DNA of 64,000 nt from contig JBGSTG010000119.1 in assembly GCA_041736625.1 (NCBI GenBank), positions 1-64,000 of the forward strand. The letters are read 5' to 3'. Source of the DNA: M3007 sp041736625. GTDB taxonomy: Bacteria; Bacteroidota; Bacteroidia; Chitinophagales; Saprospiraceae. Each line of letters begins with the position of its first letter. Position 1 is the first letter of the stretch. This document shows positions 34,725 to 43,150 of the stretch, one piece after another. Both the position numbers and the translations under genes were made by a program. Below the pieces are notes generated by a model. The model worked only from the letters and a program-made list of their open reading frames with translations. It was not told where the DNA came from and did no database searches.

Positions 34725-35261
34725 GTGATTTATAAGGTGAAACTAAAAAATTCAGAGGAGACGGTCCTGCTGAACGATCAGGTGTACGAGTGGTTGTCAA
34801 CAGATCCGTTCTTCATTGAAATTGGTTTGTTGGCCAACCTGCGCAAACACTCCAGTGGGTGCGCCGTTTTTCAAAAAACATGGAAAAGAGCCGGGGCCGG
34901 GAAGAAATACAAGACAGAGACCATATACCTGCACAAACTGGTCGCCGAAAAGTTTTTGTCCGATCAGCGCGATGACATGCGGACGCTGGTGGGCACGGTC
35001 AACGGTGATAAACTGGACTGCCGGTTGGAAAACCTCGTATACCGTTCGCGTGCCACCGCCAGCCGGCAGCGCAAGGCGAGTTCAAGAACGGGGTACACCG
35101 GCGTTTATCAGGAACACAACCGCTACCGGGCGGTGATCTCGGTGGGTGGGAAATTGCTGCACATCGGTATGTTCGACACGGTGGAAGAAGCAGCGGCGGC
35201 GTACAATAAGATGTCCCGGGAAATTTACGGGGAGGAGGGCAAGATCAACAAGGTGCGGTGA
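34725..35261 (+). CDS. AP2-domain protein with degenerate HNH-like N-terminus
   Basis: A 178-residue basic protein with a GTG start at 34725. The first ~115 residues resemble the HNH endonuclease region of homing-type proteins (YLHKLVAEKFLSDQ, NGDKLDCRLENLVYRSR), but the usual HH pair before NG is VGTVNGDK here, so nuclease activity is doubtful. Residues ~125-170 are an AP2/ERF-like DNA-binding domain (TGYTGVYQEHNRYRAVISVG, then IGMFDTVEEAAAAYNKMSRE). AP2-HNH proteins usually come from mobile endonucleases; this copy is free-standing and may be a domesticated DNA-binding protein. A short ATG frame at 34708 overlaps the GTG start. Confidence 0.8.
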   Translation: MIYKVKLKNSEETVLLNDQVYEWLSTDPFFIEIGLLANLRKHSSGCAVFQKTWKRAGAGKKYKTETIYLHKLVAEKFLSDQRDDMRTLVGTVNGDKLDCRLENLVYRSRATASRQRKASSRTGYTGVYQEHNRYRAVISVGGKLLHIGMFDTVEEAAAAYNKMSREIYGEEGKINKVR

Positions 35262-35304
35262 GTAACGCAGGGCACAATCCAGGCCCGTCTGCGCATTCCG
35301 CAGC

Positions 35305-35907
35305 TCAATGCATCCGGTCTCCTCTTGGCGTCATCTCGCTCAGCACTTTTGCTTCATATTGCAAATATTCCAGCCATCGTTTGCGGGTTGAGTCCTTGCC
35401 GAAGTAGTGCTCGGCTAGGTCCAGGAACATGCGGTAATGCCCCGCTTCCGCCACCATAAACTGGTGGTACCAGTCGCGCAGGTGTTCATCGGAGCAGTGC
35501 AGGGACAACAGGCGAAAGCGCTCGCAACTACGGGCTTCGATGAGGGCGCAGGTGATCAGCTTTTCCAGCAGTGCCGCTTCGCGGCCCAGGCCTTTTTGTT
35601 GAAATTGCTGAAGCGCGTTCACATATTCGTCTTTGCGCTGGCGTCCGAGTTTCAGGTTTCTTTTTTTCAGTTCGCGGAGCACCATCCGAAAATGCCCCCA
35701 TTCCTCGGTGACGACCGGAGCAATGGCTTCCACCATTTCTTCCCGCTCCGGATAGGCCTGAATGAGGGAGATGCAGGCGGTGGCGGCTTTTTGCTCGCAA
35801 TAGGCGTGGTCGGTGAGTATTTCCCCGAGGTCCATTTCCGCCAGGTTCACCCAACGCGGGTCGGTCGGCAGACGGAGCCCGAGCGTCGTGTTGTTTTGCC
35901 ATTCCAT
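35305..35907 (-). CDS. miaE: tRNA-(ms2io6A)-hydroxylase MiaE
   Basis: A 200-residue ferritin-like di-iron protein, start placed at ATG 35907 (MEWQNNTTLGLRLPTDPRW). The promoter at 35919-35912 lies inside the longer frame, which supports this choice. Iron ligands fit the pattern with a Glu in LGEILTDHAYCEQKAA, ExxH in VTEEWGHFRMV, then ALIEARSCERFRLLS and a second ExxH in MVAEAGHYRMFLDLAEHYFG. MiaE hydroxylates 2-methylthio-isopentenyl-adenosine at tRNA position 37 using oxygen, so the organism should be at least facultatively aerobic and carry MiaA/MiaB. Confidence 0.9.
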   Translation of the reverse strand: MEWQNNTTLGLRLPTDPRWVNLAEMDLGEILTDHAYCEQKAATACISLIQAYPEREEMVEAIAPVVTEEWGHFRMVLRELKKRNLKLGRQRKDEYVNALQQFQQKGLGREAALLEKLITCALIEARSCERFRLLSLHCSDEHLRDWYHQFMVAEAGHYRMFLDLAEHYFGKDSTRKRWLEYLQYEAKVLSEMTPRGDRMH

Positions 35908-35911
35908 TCCA

Positions 35912-35919
35912 CAAAGGTA
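35912..35919 (-). promoter_or_regulatory. -7 element next to the miaE start
   Basis: Minus-strand TACCTTTG, an exact TAnnTTTG match, ending 4 bases before the ATG at 35907. The transcript probably begins at or almost at the start codon. Confidence 0.5.
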
Positions 35920-36033
35920 TTTTCTTGCAAGGTAGTTTTTTAATGCTGCATTAAACCTTTTCTGATGAGCGGCATCCAATCAGGCAACTCCTGTTCAGGA
36001 TTTCCCCTTCCGTTCACTTAAACAACCTTCCGC

Positions 36034-37695
36034 ATGGCCTCTTTGCAACCTTTTTCAGGCGTTTTGGGCCGCCGCCGCGCCGCTCATTTGCTGCGCCGCA
36101 CCACCTACCGCTACACGCGCGAGCGAGTGGATCAGTTTTCCTCGCAGACACCGTCGAAGGCGCTGGACGAGTTGCTCCAACTGTACCCGCACCAACTGGA
36201 TCAGCCGTACTACGACGACCCGCTCACGACGGGTACCGTGGAAAAAATTGCCTGGATTCTGCCGCCCGGGCTTCCCTTGCCGCCCAATACCCAGGATTTT
36301 ATGCTGCGCAGGCCGTTGATATCCTGGTGGCTGAACGAAGCCCTGAACGACCCCGGCATGGGCCACAAAATGCAGTTCTTCTTTCACCAGTACAACATCG
36401 TGGCCGCCAACACGCGCACATCGGCGCTGTTTTTCGATTATCTGGCCCTGCTGCGGTGGGGCGCCCTGGGCAACTTCAAAAAGCTGGCGGCCAAGATGAT
36501 CCTGGACAACGACATGCTGGCCTACCTGAACAACAACGAAAACACCGTAAATAATCCCAACGAGAACTTCGCCCGCGAGTTTTTCGAACTGTTCACCATC
36601 GGCAAAGGCCCGCAAATTGCCCCCGGCGACTACACCCACTACACCGAAGACGATATTGTGCAGGCGGCCAAAGTGTTCACCGGCCTGCGCACCCTGGGCA
36701 ACCGAAGCAGCCTGGATCCGGAAACCGGCATACCCCGTGGAACCATCAACCAGTTCCAGCATGACCCGGGCCCCAAGACCTTCAGTAGCAAGTTTCAGGG
36801 GGCTACCATTGCCGGTGGTAACAACCCGACCGCCATCCTGAATGAGTTGAATGCCCTGGTTGACCTCGTGTTCAACCAGCCCGAAACGGCACGCAACACG
36901 GTGCGCCGGTTGTACCGCTACTTCGTGCACCGCAACATCACCGCAGAGATCGAAAACGACATCATTGAGCCACTGGCCCAGGTGTTCCGCAGCAACAACT
37001 ACGAGCTGGCGCCCGTCCTGCGCGCGCTCCTGGAGAGCGAACATTTTTACGACGAAGACGATTCGGACAACACAGACGAGATCATCGGGGGTATAATCAA
37101 ATCGCCGCTGGAGCTTTCTCTCCAGGCCATGTCCTTTTTTGAGGTGCCCATTCCCGACCCCGACACCAATGCGCAGGCGTTCTACACCCGTTTCTGGGCC
37201 CAGGCCGTGCAGGATCGCATGCTCGCCGGCGCAGGTCTGCCCATTTTCCTGCCCAGCGACGTGGCAGGGTACCCGGCATACTACCAAACACCGGATTACA
37301 GCCGCCAGTGGTTCAACTCCAGCACCATCATCGCCCGGTACAAGCTGCCGGCCATGTTGCTCAGCGGAACCCGGCAGTTTGGCGGACAGCCCACCGCGAG
37401 CATTGGCACCAAACTCAATATCGCGCCCTGGGTGCGCGACAGCGGAAACATCAGCGATCCGTCGGACCCGTTTGTGCTGGTCAATGAACTCCTGTGGTAT
37501 CTGTTGCCCGAGGAAGTGGACAACGAGCGCCTGAACTACTTCTACGTCTCCGTCTTCCTCGACAACCTGCCCGCCAACGACTGGACCTATGAATGGCAAA
37601 ACTACCTCGGTTCCGGCGACGCCACCGAGGTGACCATTGCCCTGGAAAGGTTGGTCAACGCCATTATGTATTCACCCGAATACCAAACGCTCTAG
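36034..37695 (+). CDS. DUF1800 domain-containing protein
   Basis: A 553-residue protein of the DUF1800 family. It begins with a helical segment (FSGVLGRRRAAHLLRRTTYRY) and includes the family motifs NFAREFFELFTIGKGP, DDIVQAAKVFTGLRT, and PETARNTVRRLYRYFVHRNI. It has no clear Sec signal peptide. DUF1800 genes are almost always followed by a DUF1501 gene, as here (46 bp spacing). The function of the pair is unknown; a cell-surface role has been suggested. The start ATG is at 36034. Confidence 0.88.
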   Translation: MASLQPFSGVLGRRRAAHLLRRTTYRYTRERVDQFSSQTPSKALDELLQLYPHQLDQPYYDDPLTTGTVEKIAWILPPGLPLPPNTQDFMLRRPLISWWLNEALNDPGMGHKMQFFFHQYNIVAANTRTSALFFDYLALLRWGALGNFKKLAAKMILDNDMLAYLNNNENTVNNPNENFAREFFELFTIGKGPQIAPGDYTHYTEDDIVQAAKVFTGLRTLGNRSSLDPETGIPRGTINQFQHDPGPKTFSSKFQGATIAGGNNPTAILNELNALVDLVFNQPETARNTVRRLYRYFVHRNITAEIENDIIEPLAQVFRSNNYELAPVLRALLESEHFYDEDDSDNTDEIIGGIIKSPLELSLQAMSFFEVPIPDPDTNAQAFYTRFWAQAVQDRMLAGAGLPIFLPSDVAGYPAYYQTPDYSRQWFNSSTIIARYKLPAMLLSGTRQFGGQPTASIGTKLNIAPWVRDSGNISDPSDPFVLVNELLWYLLPEEVDNERLNYFYVSVFLDNLPANDWTYEWQNYLGSGDATEVTIALERLVNAIMYSPEYQTL

Positions 37696-37741
37696 ACCGC
37701 CCCCATTCTTTCTTTTCCCCAGTTTTCAATTCAAACTTTTT

Positions 37742-39388
37742 ATGAAAAGACGCAATTTTCTCCGCATATTCCCGGCAGCCGGTGTGACGCCGTTCGTGCT
37801 GAATGGACACAGCATACGCCCGTTTGCCAACCGCCAGATGGCCCGTGTGCTCGCTGCCTGCGACGGCATCGAAGACCGGGTGCTGGTGCTCATCCAGCTC
37901 AAAGGCGGCAACGACGGGGTAAACACCCTCATACCCATCGAGCAATACGACGATTACGCCAACCTGCGCCCCGGCATCCGGCTCGACGAGTCGACCCTGA
38001 TCGCACTCGACAATACCCTGCCGGCGGCAGACCAAATCGGCCTGCACCCTTCGCTTGCAGCCCTCAAAAGCCTGTACGACGACGGCCGCGCAACCGTGAT
38101 CCAGGGCGTGGGCTATGAAGACATGAACCAGTCGCACTTTAAGGGCACCGACATTTGGCTGTCGGGGGGCGATACCACGCCCGACGGGTACAACATCTCT
38201 TCGGGCTGGATGGGCCGCTCGCTCCAGGCCTTGTACCCCGATGTTCTGGGGGCGCCCACACCGGAAATGCCCGATCCGCTGGGTATCCAGTTGGGAGATC
38301 CTAACCCCTCCCTGGGCTTTCACACCGAAACCGAACACCAAAATTCCATCAACCTCAGCGGACAAGACGCTTCCGGATTTTATTCGCTCATTCAGACCAT
38401 CGGCGGCCTGCCGGTGCCCAATGTGCCCGATTCGGACCACGGCGACGAGCTGTCGTTCATCATGAACGTGGAGCAAAGCGTGAACCTGTACGCCCAGCGC
38501 ATCACCGATACCTTCAACAACGGAAGCAACGCCAACTCGAATTACCCCACTACGGCGCTGGCCGACCAGCTGAAAACCATTGCAAAACTCATGAGTGGCG
38601 GTTGCAAAACAAAAATCTACCTCTGTACGCTGGGCGGCTTCGATACCCACGCCGGACAGGCGGCAGACAGCGACACCACCAACGGCGCGCATGCCGATCT
38701 GCTGTTTACCCTCTCGGAAGCGGTAAAAGCATTCCTCGACGACGTGGAAAGCCTCGGGCTGGCCGAACAAGTGCTGGCCTGCACATTTTCGGAATTCGGC
38801 CGAACCGCCGCCGAAAACGGCTCCCTCGGTACCGACCACGGCACCCTCGCACCCATTTTTATTTTCGGAAAAAATGCGGCTGCCGGCGTGCAGGGCACCA
38901 ACGTCAACCTGAAAAACCTGACCCCCGACAAGCAACTGCAAGGACTTCAGTTCGACTACCGGCAGGTGTTTACCACCTTGCTTCAGGACTGGCTGGGCGC
39001 CGACAATTATGTACTGGAACAAACCATGTTTGAAGGGTACGCCAAGATGCCGGTTGTCGACGCCGCTGCCGTGGTGAGTCCCGAATGTTATTTCGGAACC
39101 ACGTCTGTGTGGGACGTGGCTCCCGGCATGCGCGCCATGAGCCTGTATCCAAACCCGGCCAACATCAACGCCGAGGTGACCTTCGTCAGCGACCGTGCGT
39201 TCGAGGGCACCCTTTCGCTGCACAGCCTGGGTGGCCGACTCCTGTCCAATACCCGGGTTTGGGTGCAGCCGGACGTCAATTTGTTTTACCTGGACGTCAG
39301 CCAGATACCGGCCGGAACGTATTTTGTCCGGTTGGAAAACAGGGCCACCGGCCGCGCCGAGGTCTGCAAGCTGGTCGTGGCCCGTTAA
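37742..39388 (+). CDS. DUF1501 protein with T9SS sorting domain
   Basis: A 548-residue protein starting at ATG 37742. The N-terminus MKRRNFLRIFPAAGVTPFVL resembles a Tat-type signal with RR. The DUF1501 body has an alkaline-phosphatase-superfamily-like layout: LVLIQLKGGNDGVNTLIP, DMNQSHFKGTDIWLSGG, CTLGGFDTHAGQAAD and TFSEFGRTAAENGSLGTDHG, where the Asp/His residues could bind metal. The last ~80 residues form a type A T9SS domain (LYPNPANINAEVTF, IPAGTYFVRLENR). Partner of the DUF1800 gene upstream; reaction unknown. Secretion to the surface through T9SS is expected. Confidence 0.88.
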   Translation: MKRRNFLRIFPAAGVTPFVLNGHSIRPFANRQMARVLAACDGIEDRVLVLIQLKGGNDGVNTLIPIEQYDDYANLRPGIRLDESTLIALDNTLPAADQIGLHPSLAALKSLYDDGRATVIQGVGYEDMNQSHFKGTDIWLSGGDTTPDGYNISSGWMGRSLQALYPDVLGAPTPEMPDPLGIQLGDPNPSLGFHTETEHQNSINLSGQDASGFYSLIQTIGGLPVPNVPDSDHGDELSFIMNVEQSVNLYAQRITDTFNNGSNANSNYPTTALADQLKTIAKLMSGGCKTKIYLCTLGGFDTHAGQAADSDTTNGAHADLLFTLSEAVKAFLDDVESLGLAEQVLACTFSEFGRTAAENGSLGTDHGTLAPIFIFGKNAAAGVQGTNVNLKNLTPDKQLQGLQFDYRQVFTTLLQDWLGADNYVLEQTMFEGYAKMPVVDAAAVVSPECYFGTTSVWDVAPGMRAMSLYPNPANINAEVTFVSDRAFEGTLSLHSLGGRLLSNTRVWVQPDVNLFYLDVSQIPAGTYFVRLENRATGRAEVCKLVVAR

Positions 39389-39546
39389 CCGGGTGTGAGC
39401 AGCGGAAATACAGGGCAAGGCTCCCTACAGAACAGCGGGCCGTTTGGCCGATAAAAGGCAAACAGTGCGGCATGTTCGGCGGGGAACTTTGCCCTTTTCT
39501 TTACCAAATGAAGCCACAACTGGCTCCCCATCATAAGCTAATCGGT

Positions 39547-39554
39547 TATTTTTG
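39547..39554 (+). promoter_or_regulatory. -7 element upstream of the proline-rich secreted protein gene
   Basis: TATTTTTG matches TAnnTTTG and lies 30 bp before the ATG at 39585. Confidence 0.45.
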
Positions 39555-39584
39555 CGTTATAGCTCCACTAAACGCTGAAACGAC

Positions 39585-40628
39585 ATGAGAGTAACCCGTT
39601 TTACGCCAATTTTGATTGGCTTGTTGATGGTTTCCGGGTTGACAAATGCCCAGAAAAGCGCCGACTGTGCCACCGCCATCGACGTTTGCAAAAAAGAACC
39701 GGTGAAGATCAACCGCGCGAATGGCGAAGGAGCAGACCGGATGGAAGCCGATTTTGTCGCTTGTTTTATGAATGGGGACAACTTCGGCATGGCGGAGGAA
39801 AATTCAACCTGGTTCAAGTGGGAGGTTGCCGAAGGGGGCTTGTTTTCGTTTGTGATTACGCCGGACAACAAGACTAACGACATTGACTTTGTGGTTTACC
39901 GGCTGCCGGCGGATGGCTCCTGCAACGGCAAACAGATCGTGCGGTGCATGGCCGCAGGCGACCCGCCCGAGCTGTACGGCAAGTCTCCGTGTCTGGGCAA
40001 AACCGGACTGCGTGAAGGCGAGACCGATACCAGCGAGGACGCCGGCTGCAGCGACGAGGGCGACAATGCCTGGCTGGCGCCACTCAAAACGGTTAAAGGC
40101 GAGCGGTATGCGTTGCTGGTGAGCAACGTTTCGGAACCGGCCGGATTCACCATCAGTTTTGCCGGCACCGCCAAGTTGCCTTGTGAGGTCGAACAGCCTG
40201 CCGTCGCACGCGCTGAACCCAAGCCCAAGGTTAAAGAGACCCCGCCTCCCCCGCCCCCGCCCCCGCCGGTGACCCAGCCCACGGAAATTGGCGGCCGCAA
40301 GGTGGCCGTTGGCGAAACGGTGCGGGTGAGCAGCCGGAAGATCAACCTCAAAATTTGGGACAGCCAGATAGAGGATGGCGACGTGGTGTCGGTGTACATC
40401 AACGACAAGAAGGTGATCGACCGGCTTTACCTGACGATCAAGCCCAAAGCGTTTGAATTTGAACTGCCTGCCGGGCGCGAGCATTATATTACGGTGTACG
40501 CCGAAGCGTTTGGCAAAGCAGAACCGAACACGGCTACCATGGAAATTTTTGATGGCCAGAAAACGCATACAATTGATCTGGTATCCACCCGCAGCGAACA
40601 AGAAAGCCTGAAGTTGGTTTTGGAATAG
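39585..40628 (+). CDS. Secreted protein with polyproline linker
   Basis: A 347-residue exported protein with signal peptide MRVTRFTPILIGLLMVSGLTNAQ. Residues ~25-205 form a beta-sandwich-like domain with several Cys (SADCATAIDVCKKEPVKI, ENSTWFKWEVAEGGLFSFVI, DDIDF-like acidic turns), reminiscent of pre-peptidase C-terminal or jelly-roll domains. A linker with nine consecutive prolines follows at ~222-230, then a ~105-residue C-terminal beta domain (INLKIWDSQIEDGDVVSVYI). The wide separation by polyproline suggests a periplasm-spanning or surface protein. It precedes the vWA gene by 47 bp on the same strand. Confidence 0.72.
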   Translation: MRVTRFTPILIGLLMVSGLTNAQKSADCATAIDVCKKEPVKINRANGEGADRMEADFVACFMNGDNFGMAEENSTWFKWEVAEGGLFSFVITPDNKTNDIDFVVYRLPADGSCNGKQIVRCMAAGDPPELYGKSPCLGKTGLREGETDTSEDAGCSDEGDNAWLAPLKTVKGERYALLVSNVSEPAGFTISFAGTAKLPCEVEQPAVARAEPKPKVKETPPPPPPPPPVTQPTEIGGRKVAVGETVRVSSRKINLKIWDSQIEDGDVVSVYINDKKVIDRLYLTIKPKAFEFELPAGREHYITVYAEAFGKAEPNTATMEIFDGQKTHTIDLVSTRSEQESLKLVLE

Positions 40629-40675
40629 GGATTTTGCGCTGATCCAATTTTTAACCACCGACATCCGACCAACTC

Positions 40676-41764
40676 ATGATAGGCTTTCGCTTTTCCGAAT
40701 ACCGCGCCGACGACGCCCAAAGCGTTTTTGATCGGCTGTTCAAAATTTTTCAGGAACTGATGCTGTACACCTCGGGCGACGTAGTGGAGGCGCTGGCGTG
40801 GCTCACGGAACTCGACAAAGAGTACAAGCTCACCTCCGAGGAGTACGGCATGGGCGATTTCATCCGCGACCTCGAAGAAAAAGGGTACATCCGGCGCGAC
40901 GGCGACGGTGAGGGTGGCGTAGGCCCCACGGCCAAACTGGAGATCAGCCTGCGCCAAAAAAGCCTGGACGATATTTTCGGCGACCTCAAAAAAGCCAAAA
41001 GCGGCAGGCACAACACCGGTTTTATCGGCAACGGCGATGAATTTACTTCCGACGTCAAGCCCTTCGAGTTTGGCGACGCCCTGGACAACCTGGCGGTCAC
41101 CAACTCGCTGCGCAACGCATACATCAACAACGGGATCGACGAGTTCAAACTCACGCAGAACGACCTGGAGATGTACGAAACCTACTACCAGTCGCAGATG
41201 TCGTCCGTACTCATGATCGACATCTCCCACTCCATGATCCTGTACGGCGAAGACCGCATCACGCCGGCCAAGAAAGTGGCCCTTGCGCTGGCAGAGTTCA
41301 TACAAACCCGGTACCCGAAAGACACGTTGGACCTCATCGTTTTCGGCAACGACGCCTGGCCCATCGAACTCAAAGACGTGCCTTACCTGCAGGTCGGCCC
41401 CTACCACACCAATACCGTCGCCGGGCTCGAACTGGCGATGGACATCCTGAAACGCCGCCGCAACCCGAACAAACAGATCTTCATGATCACCGATGGCAAA
41501 CCCACCTGCCTCAAAATCGGAAAAAACTATTACAAAAATTCCTTTGGCCTGGACCGGAAAATCGTCAACCGTTGCCTCAACCTCGCCATGCATTGCAAGA
41601 AATTAAACATTCCCATCACCACCTTTATGATCGCCCGCGATCCCTATCTGGTGCGTTTTGTGGAGGCATTTACGCAAACCAACAACGGCAAGGCGTTTTA
41701 TTCCTCGCTGCAGGGCCTGGGGTCGTTTGTGCTGGAAAATTACAAAAAAAGGGGGCGCAAATAA
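40676..41764 (+). CDS. von Willebrand factor A domain protein
   Basis: A 362-residue cytoplasmic protein. The first ~170 residues are helical and charged (LAWLTELDKEYKLTSEEYGM, EKGYIRRDGDG). From residue ~175 a vWA fold carries the MIDAS motif Asp182-x-Ser184-x-Ser186 (MIDISHSMIL), with the second MIDAS element near YHTNTVAGLELAM and the third at FMITDGKP. Such proteins usually work with a MoxR-type AAA ATPase; none is seen in this window. A perfect palindrome overlaps the stop region, at 41763-41798. Confidence 0.83.
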   Translation: MIGFRFSEYRADDAQSVFDRLFKIFQELMLYTSGDVVEALAWLTELDKEYKLTSEEYGMGDFIRDLEEKGYIRRDGDGEGGVGPTAKLEISLRQKSLDDIFGDLKKAKSGRHNTGFIGNGDEFTSDVKPFEFGDALDNLAVTNSLRNAYINNGIDEFKLTQNDLEMYETYYQSQMSSVLMIDISHSMILYGEDRITPAKKVALALAEFIQTRYPKDTLDLIVFGNDAWPIELKDVPYLQVGPYHTNTVAGLELAMDILKRRRNPNKQIFMITDGKPTCLKIGKNYYKNSFGLDRKIVNRCLNLAMHCKKLNIPITTFMIARDPYLVRFVEAFTQTNNGKAFYSSLQGLGSFVLENYKKRGRK

Positions 41765-41798
41765 ATTCGTCCTACGAGTATACTCGTAGGACGAATTT
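41763..41798. repeat. 36-bp perfect palindrome, copy 1
   Basis: AAATTCGTCCTACGAGTA followed by its exact reverse complement, beginning at the stop codon of the vWA gene. The core TCGTCCTACGA recurs as a near-palindrome at 47391-47418. It would form a strong RNA hairpin followed by TTTAA, so it may terminate or attenuate transcription, or mark mRNA 3' ends. Confidence 0.7.
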
Positions 41799-41815
41799 TA
41801 ACAACACTTTTTCCT

Positions 41816-42115
41816 ATGTATATTTTACTAATATCAATAGTGATAGGCCTCTTTGTGGCCATGCTTTTTGTCAATCTGTATTTCCGGGCCAGGGTGCTGA
41901 AGGTGTATGGCGTACTGGTGCGCAACAAAGTGGAGTTTGGCGCCGCCCATATTTTCAGCCGGGAGAAATTGGAGCAAGAGATTCTGCCCAAATATCCGGA
42001 GTTTCGCACCGAAATCGAACAGTTCATCCGGCACATGCGTTATTCCATCCAGATGGCATCGGTGCTGACCGCATTGATTACGGCTTTTGGCGCTATCCTG
42101 ATGTACTTTCGGTAA
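41816..42115 (+). CDS. Small two-transmembrane protein
   Basis: A 99-residue membrane protein: an N-terminal helix (MYILLISIVIGLFVAMLFVN), a charged ~55-residue cytoplasmic or periplasmic middle part (REKLEQEILPKYPEFRTEIE), and a C-terminal helix (MASVLTALITAFGAILMYF). No motif identifies its role. It lies between the palindrome 41763-41798 and the Gfo/Idh/MocA gene, 21 bp from the latter. Confidence 0.65.
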   Translation: MYILLISIVIGLFVAMLFVNLYFRARVLKVYGVLVRNKVEFGAAHIFSREKLEQEILPKYPEFRTEIEQFIRHMRYSIQMASVLTALITAFGAILMYFR

Positions 42116-42136
42116 CCTTCCAATCCATCTATTTCT

Positions 42137-43132
42137 ATGCGAATCGGCCTCCTGGGCGCCGGACACCTCGGCAAAATCCACCTCAAATGTATTCTGGCTA
42201 CCTCCTGTTGGAAACTGGTCGGTTTTTACGATCCCAGCGACACCAACGCGGAAAGCGCCGTCAAGCAGTACGCAGCCCACCGGTTTGATACCGTTGATGA
42301 ACTCTTGCAAGCCGTAGATGCGGTGGATATTGTGACGCCTACCCCGTCGCACTTCGAACTGGCCGCTCGCGCGCTGGAAGCAGGCAAGCACGTTTTTATA
42401 GAAAAACCAGTAACGGAAACTTTGGCGGAGGGAAAGGAATTGTTGGATTTAGCGTCTAAAGGCGGACTAAAGGTGCAGGTTGGCCACGTAGAGCGCTTTA
42501 ATCCGGCATTTACGGCGTTAAAGGGCATGGATTTGAACCCTATGTTTATTGAAAGCCATCGGTTATCCGTTTTTCAACCACGGGGCACCGACGTTGCGGT
42601 CATCCTCGACCTGATGATCCACGACCTCGACCTGGTGCTGCACCTGGTCAAGTCCGAACTAATCCATGTGAGCGCCAGTGGCGTGGCCGTTCTGAGCGAT
42701 ACGCCAGACATCGCGAATGTCCGGCTGGAGTTTGCCAACGGGGCGGTGGCCAACCTCACCGCCAGCCGGATTTCCCTGAAGCAAATGCGTAAAATGCGGC
42801 TGTTCCAGCAGGATCACTACCTGAGCCTGGATTTTCTGGATAAAAACGCCCAGATCGTGCGCCTGTACGACCAGGAAGCGCCCAACTTGCCCCCGCAGGA
42901 ACAACTGATGGCGTTTGAAACCAATCAGGGCAAAAAATGGCTTCACCTGCAAATGCCCGAGTCCGAGCCGGTAAATGCCATTCAGCGCGAACTGGAAACG
43001 TTTTATGAGTCCATCAAAAACGACACCACCCCGGTGGTGAGCCTCGAAGACGGGTACAAGGCACTAAAAGTGGCACACGAAATACTCGAAGCCATAGAAA
43101 TGCGCAAAGGCGCTGCCCATTTGGACACCTAG
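42137..43132 (+). CDS. Gfo/Idh/MocA family oxidoreductase
   Basis: A 331-residue NAD(P)-dependent sugar-type dehydrogenase. The Rossmann motif is GLLGAGHLGKIHLKCI at the N-terminus; VDIVTPTPSHFELAARAL and the catalytic-region motif HVFIEKPVTETLAEG follow, with Lys in EKP as the family's conserved residue. The C-terminal substrate domain includes VILDLMIHDLDLVLHLV, in which the His of MIHD fits the active site. The substrate, probably a (UDP-)sugar or inositol-type compound, cannot be read from the sequence. Cytoplasmic. Confidence 0.9.
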   Translation: MRIGLLGAGHLGKIHLKCILATSCWKLVGFYDPSDTNAESAVKQYAAHRFDTVDELLQAVDAVDIVTPTPSHFELAARALEAGKHVFIEKPVTETLAEGKELLDLASKGGLKVQVGHVERFNPAFTALKGMDLNPMFIESHRLSVFQPRGTDVAVILDLMIHDLDLVLHLVKSELIHVSASGVAVLSDTPDIANVRLEFANGAVANLTASRISLKQMRKMRLFQQDHYLSLDFLDKNAQIVRLYDQEAPNLPPQEQLMAFETNQGKKWLHLQMPESEPVNAIQRELETFYESIKNDTTPVVSLEDGYKALKVAHEILEAIEMRKGAAHLDT

Positions 43133-43150
43133 CCTTTCCTCGCAAACAGA

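Noticed and set aside
40676..41764. vWA component of a MoxR-vWA-EAD conflict system
   Set aside because: The EAD protein is over 5 kb away with metabolic genes between, and no MoxR ATPase or VMAP-type protein is present, so a functional link is not supported.
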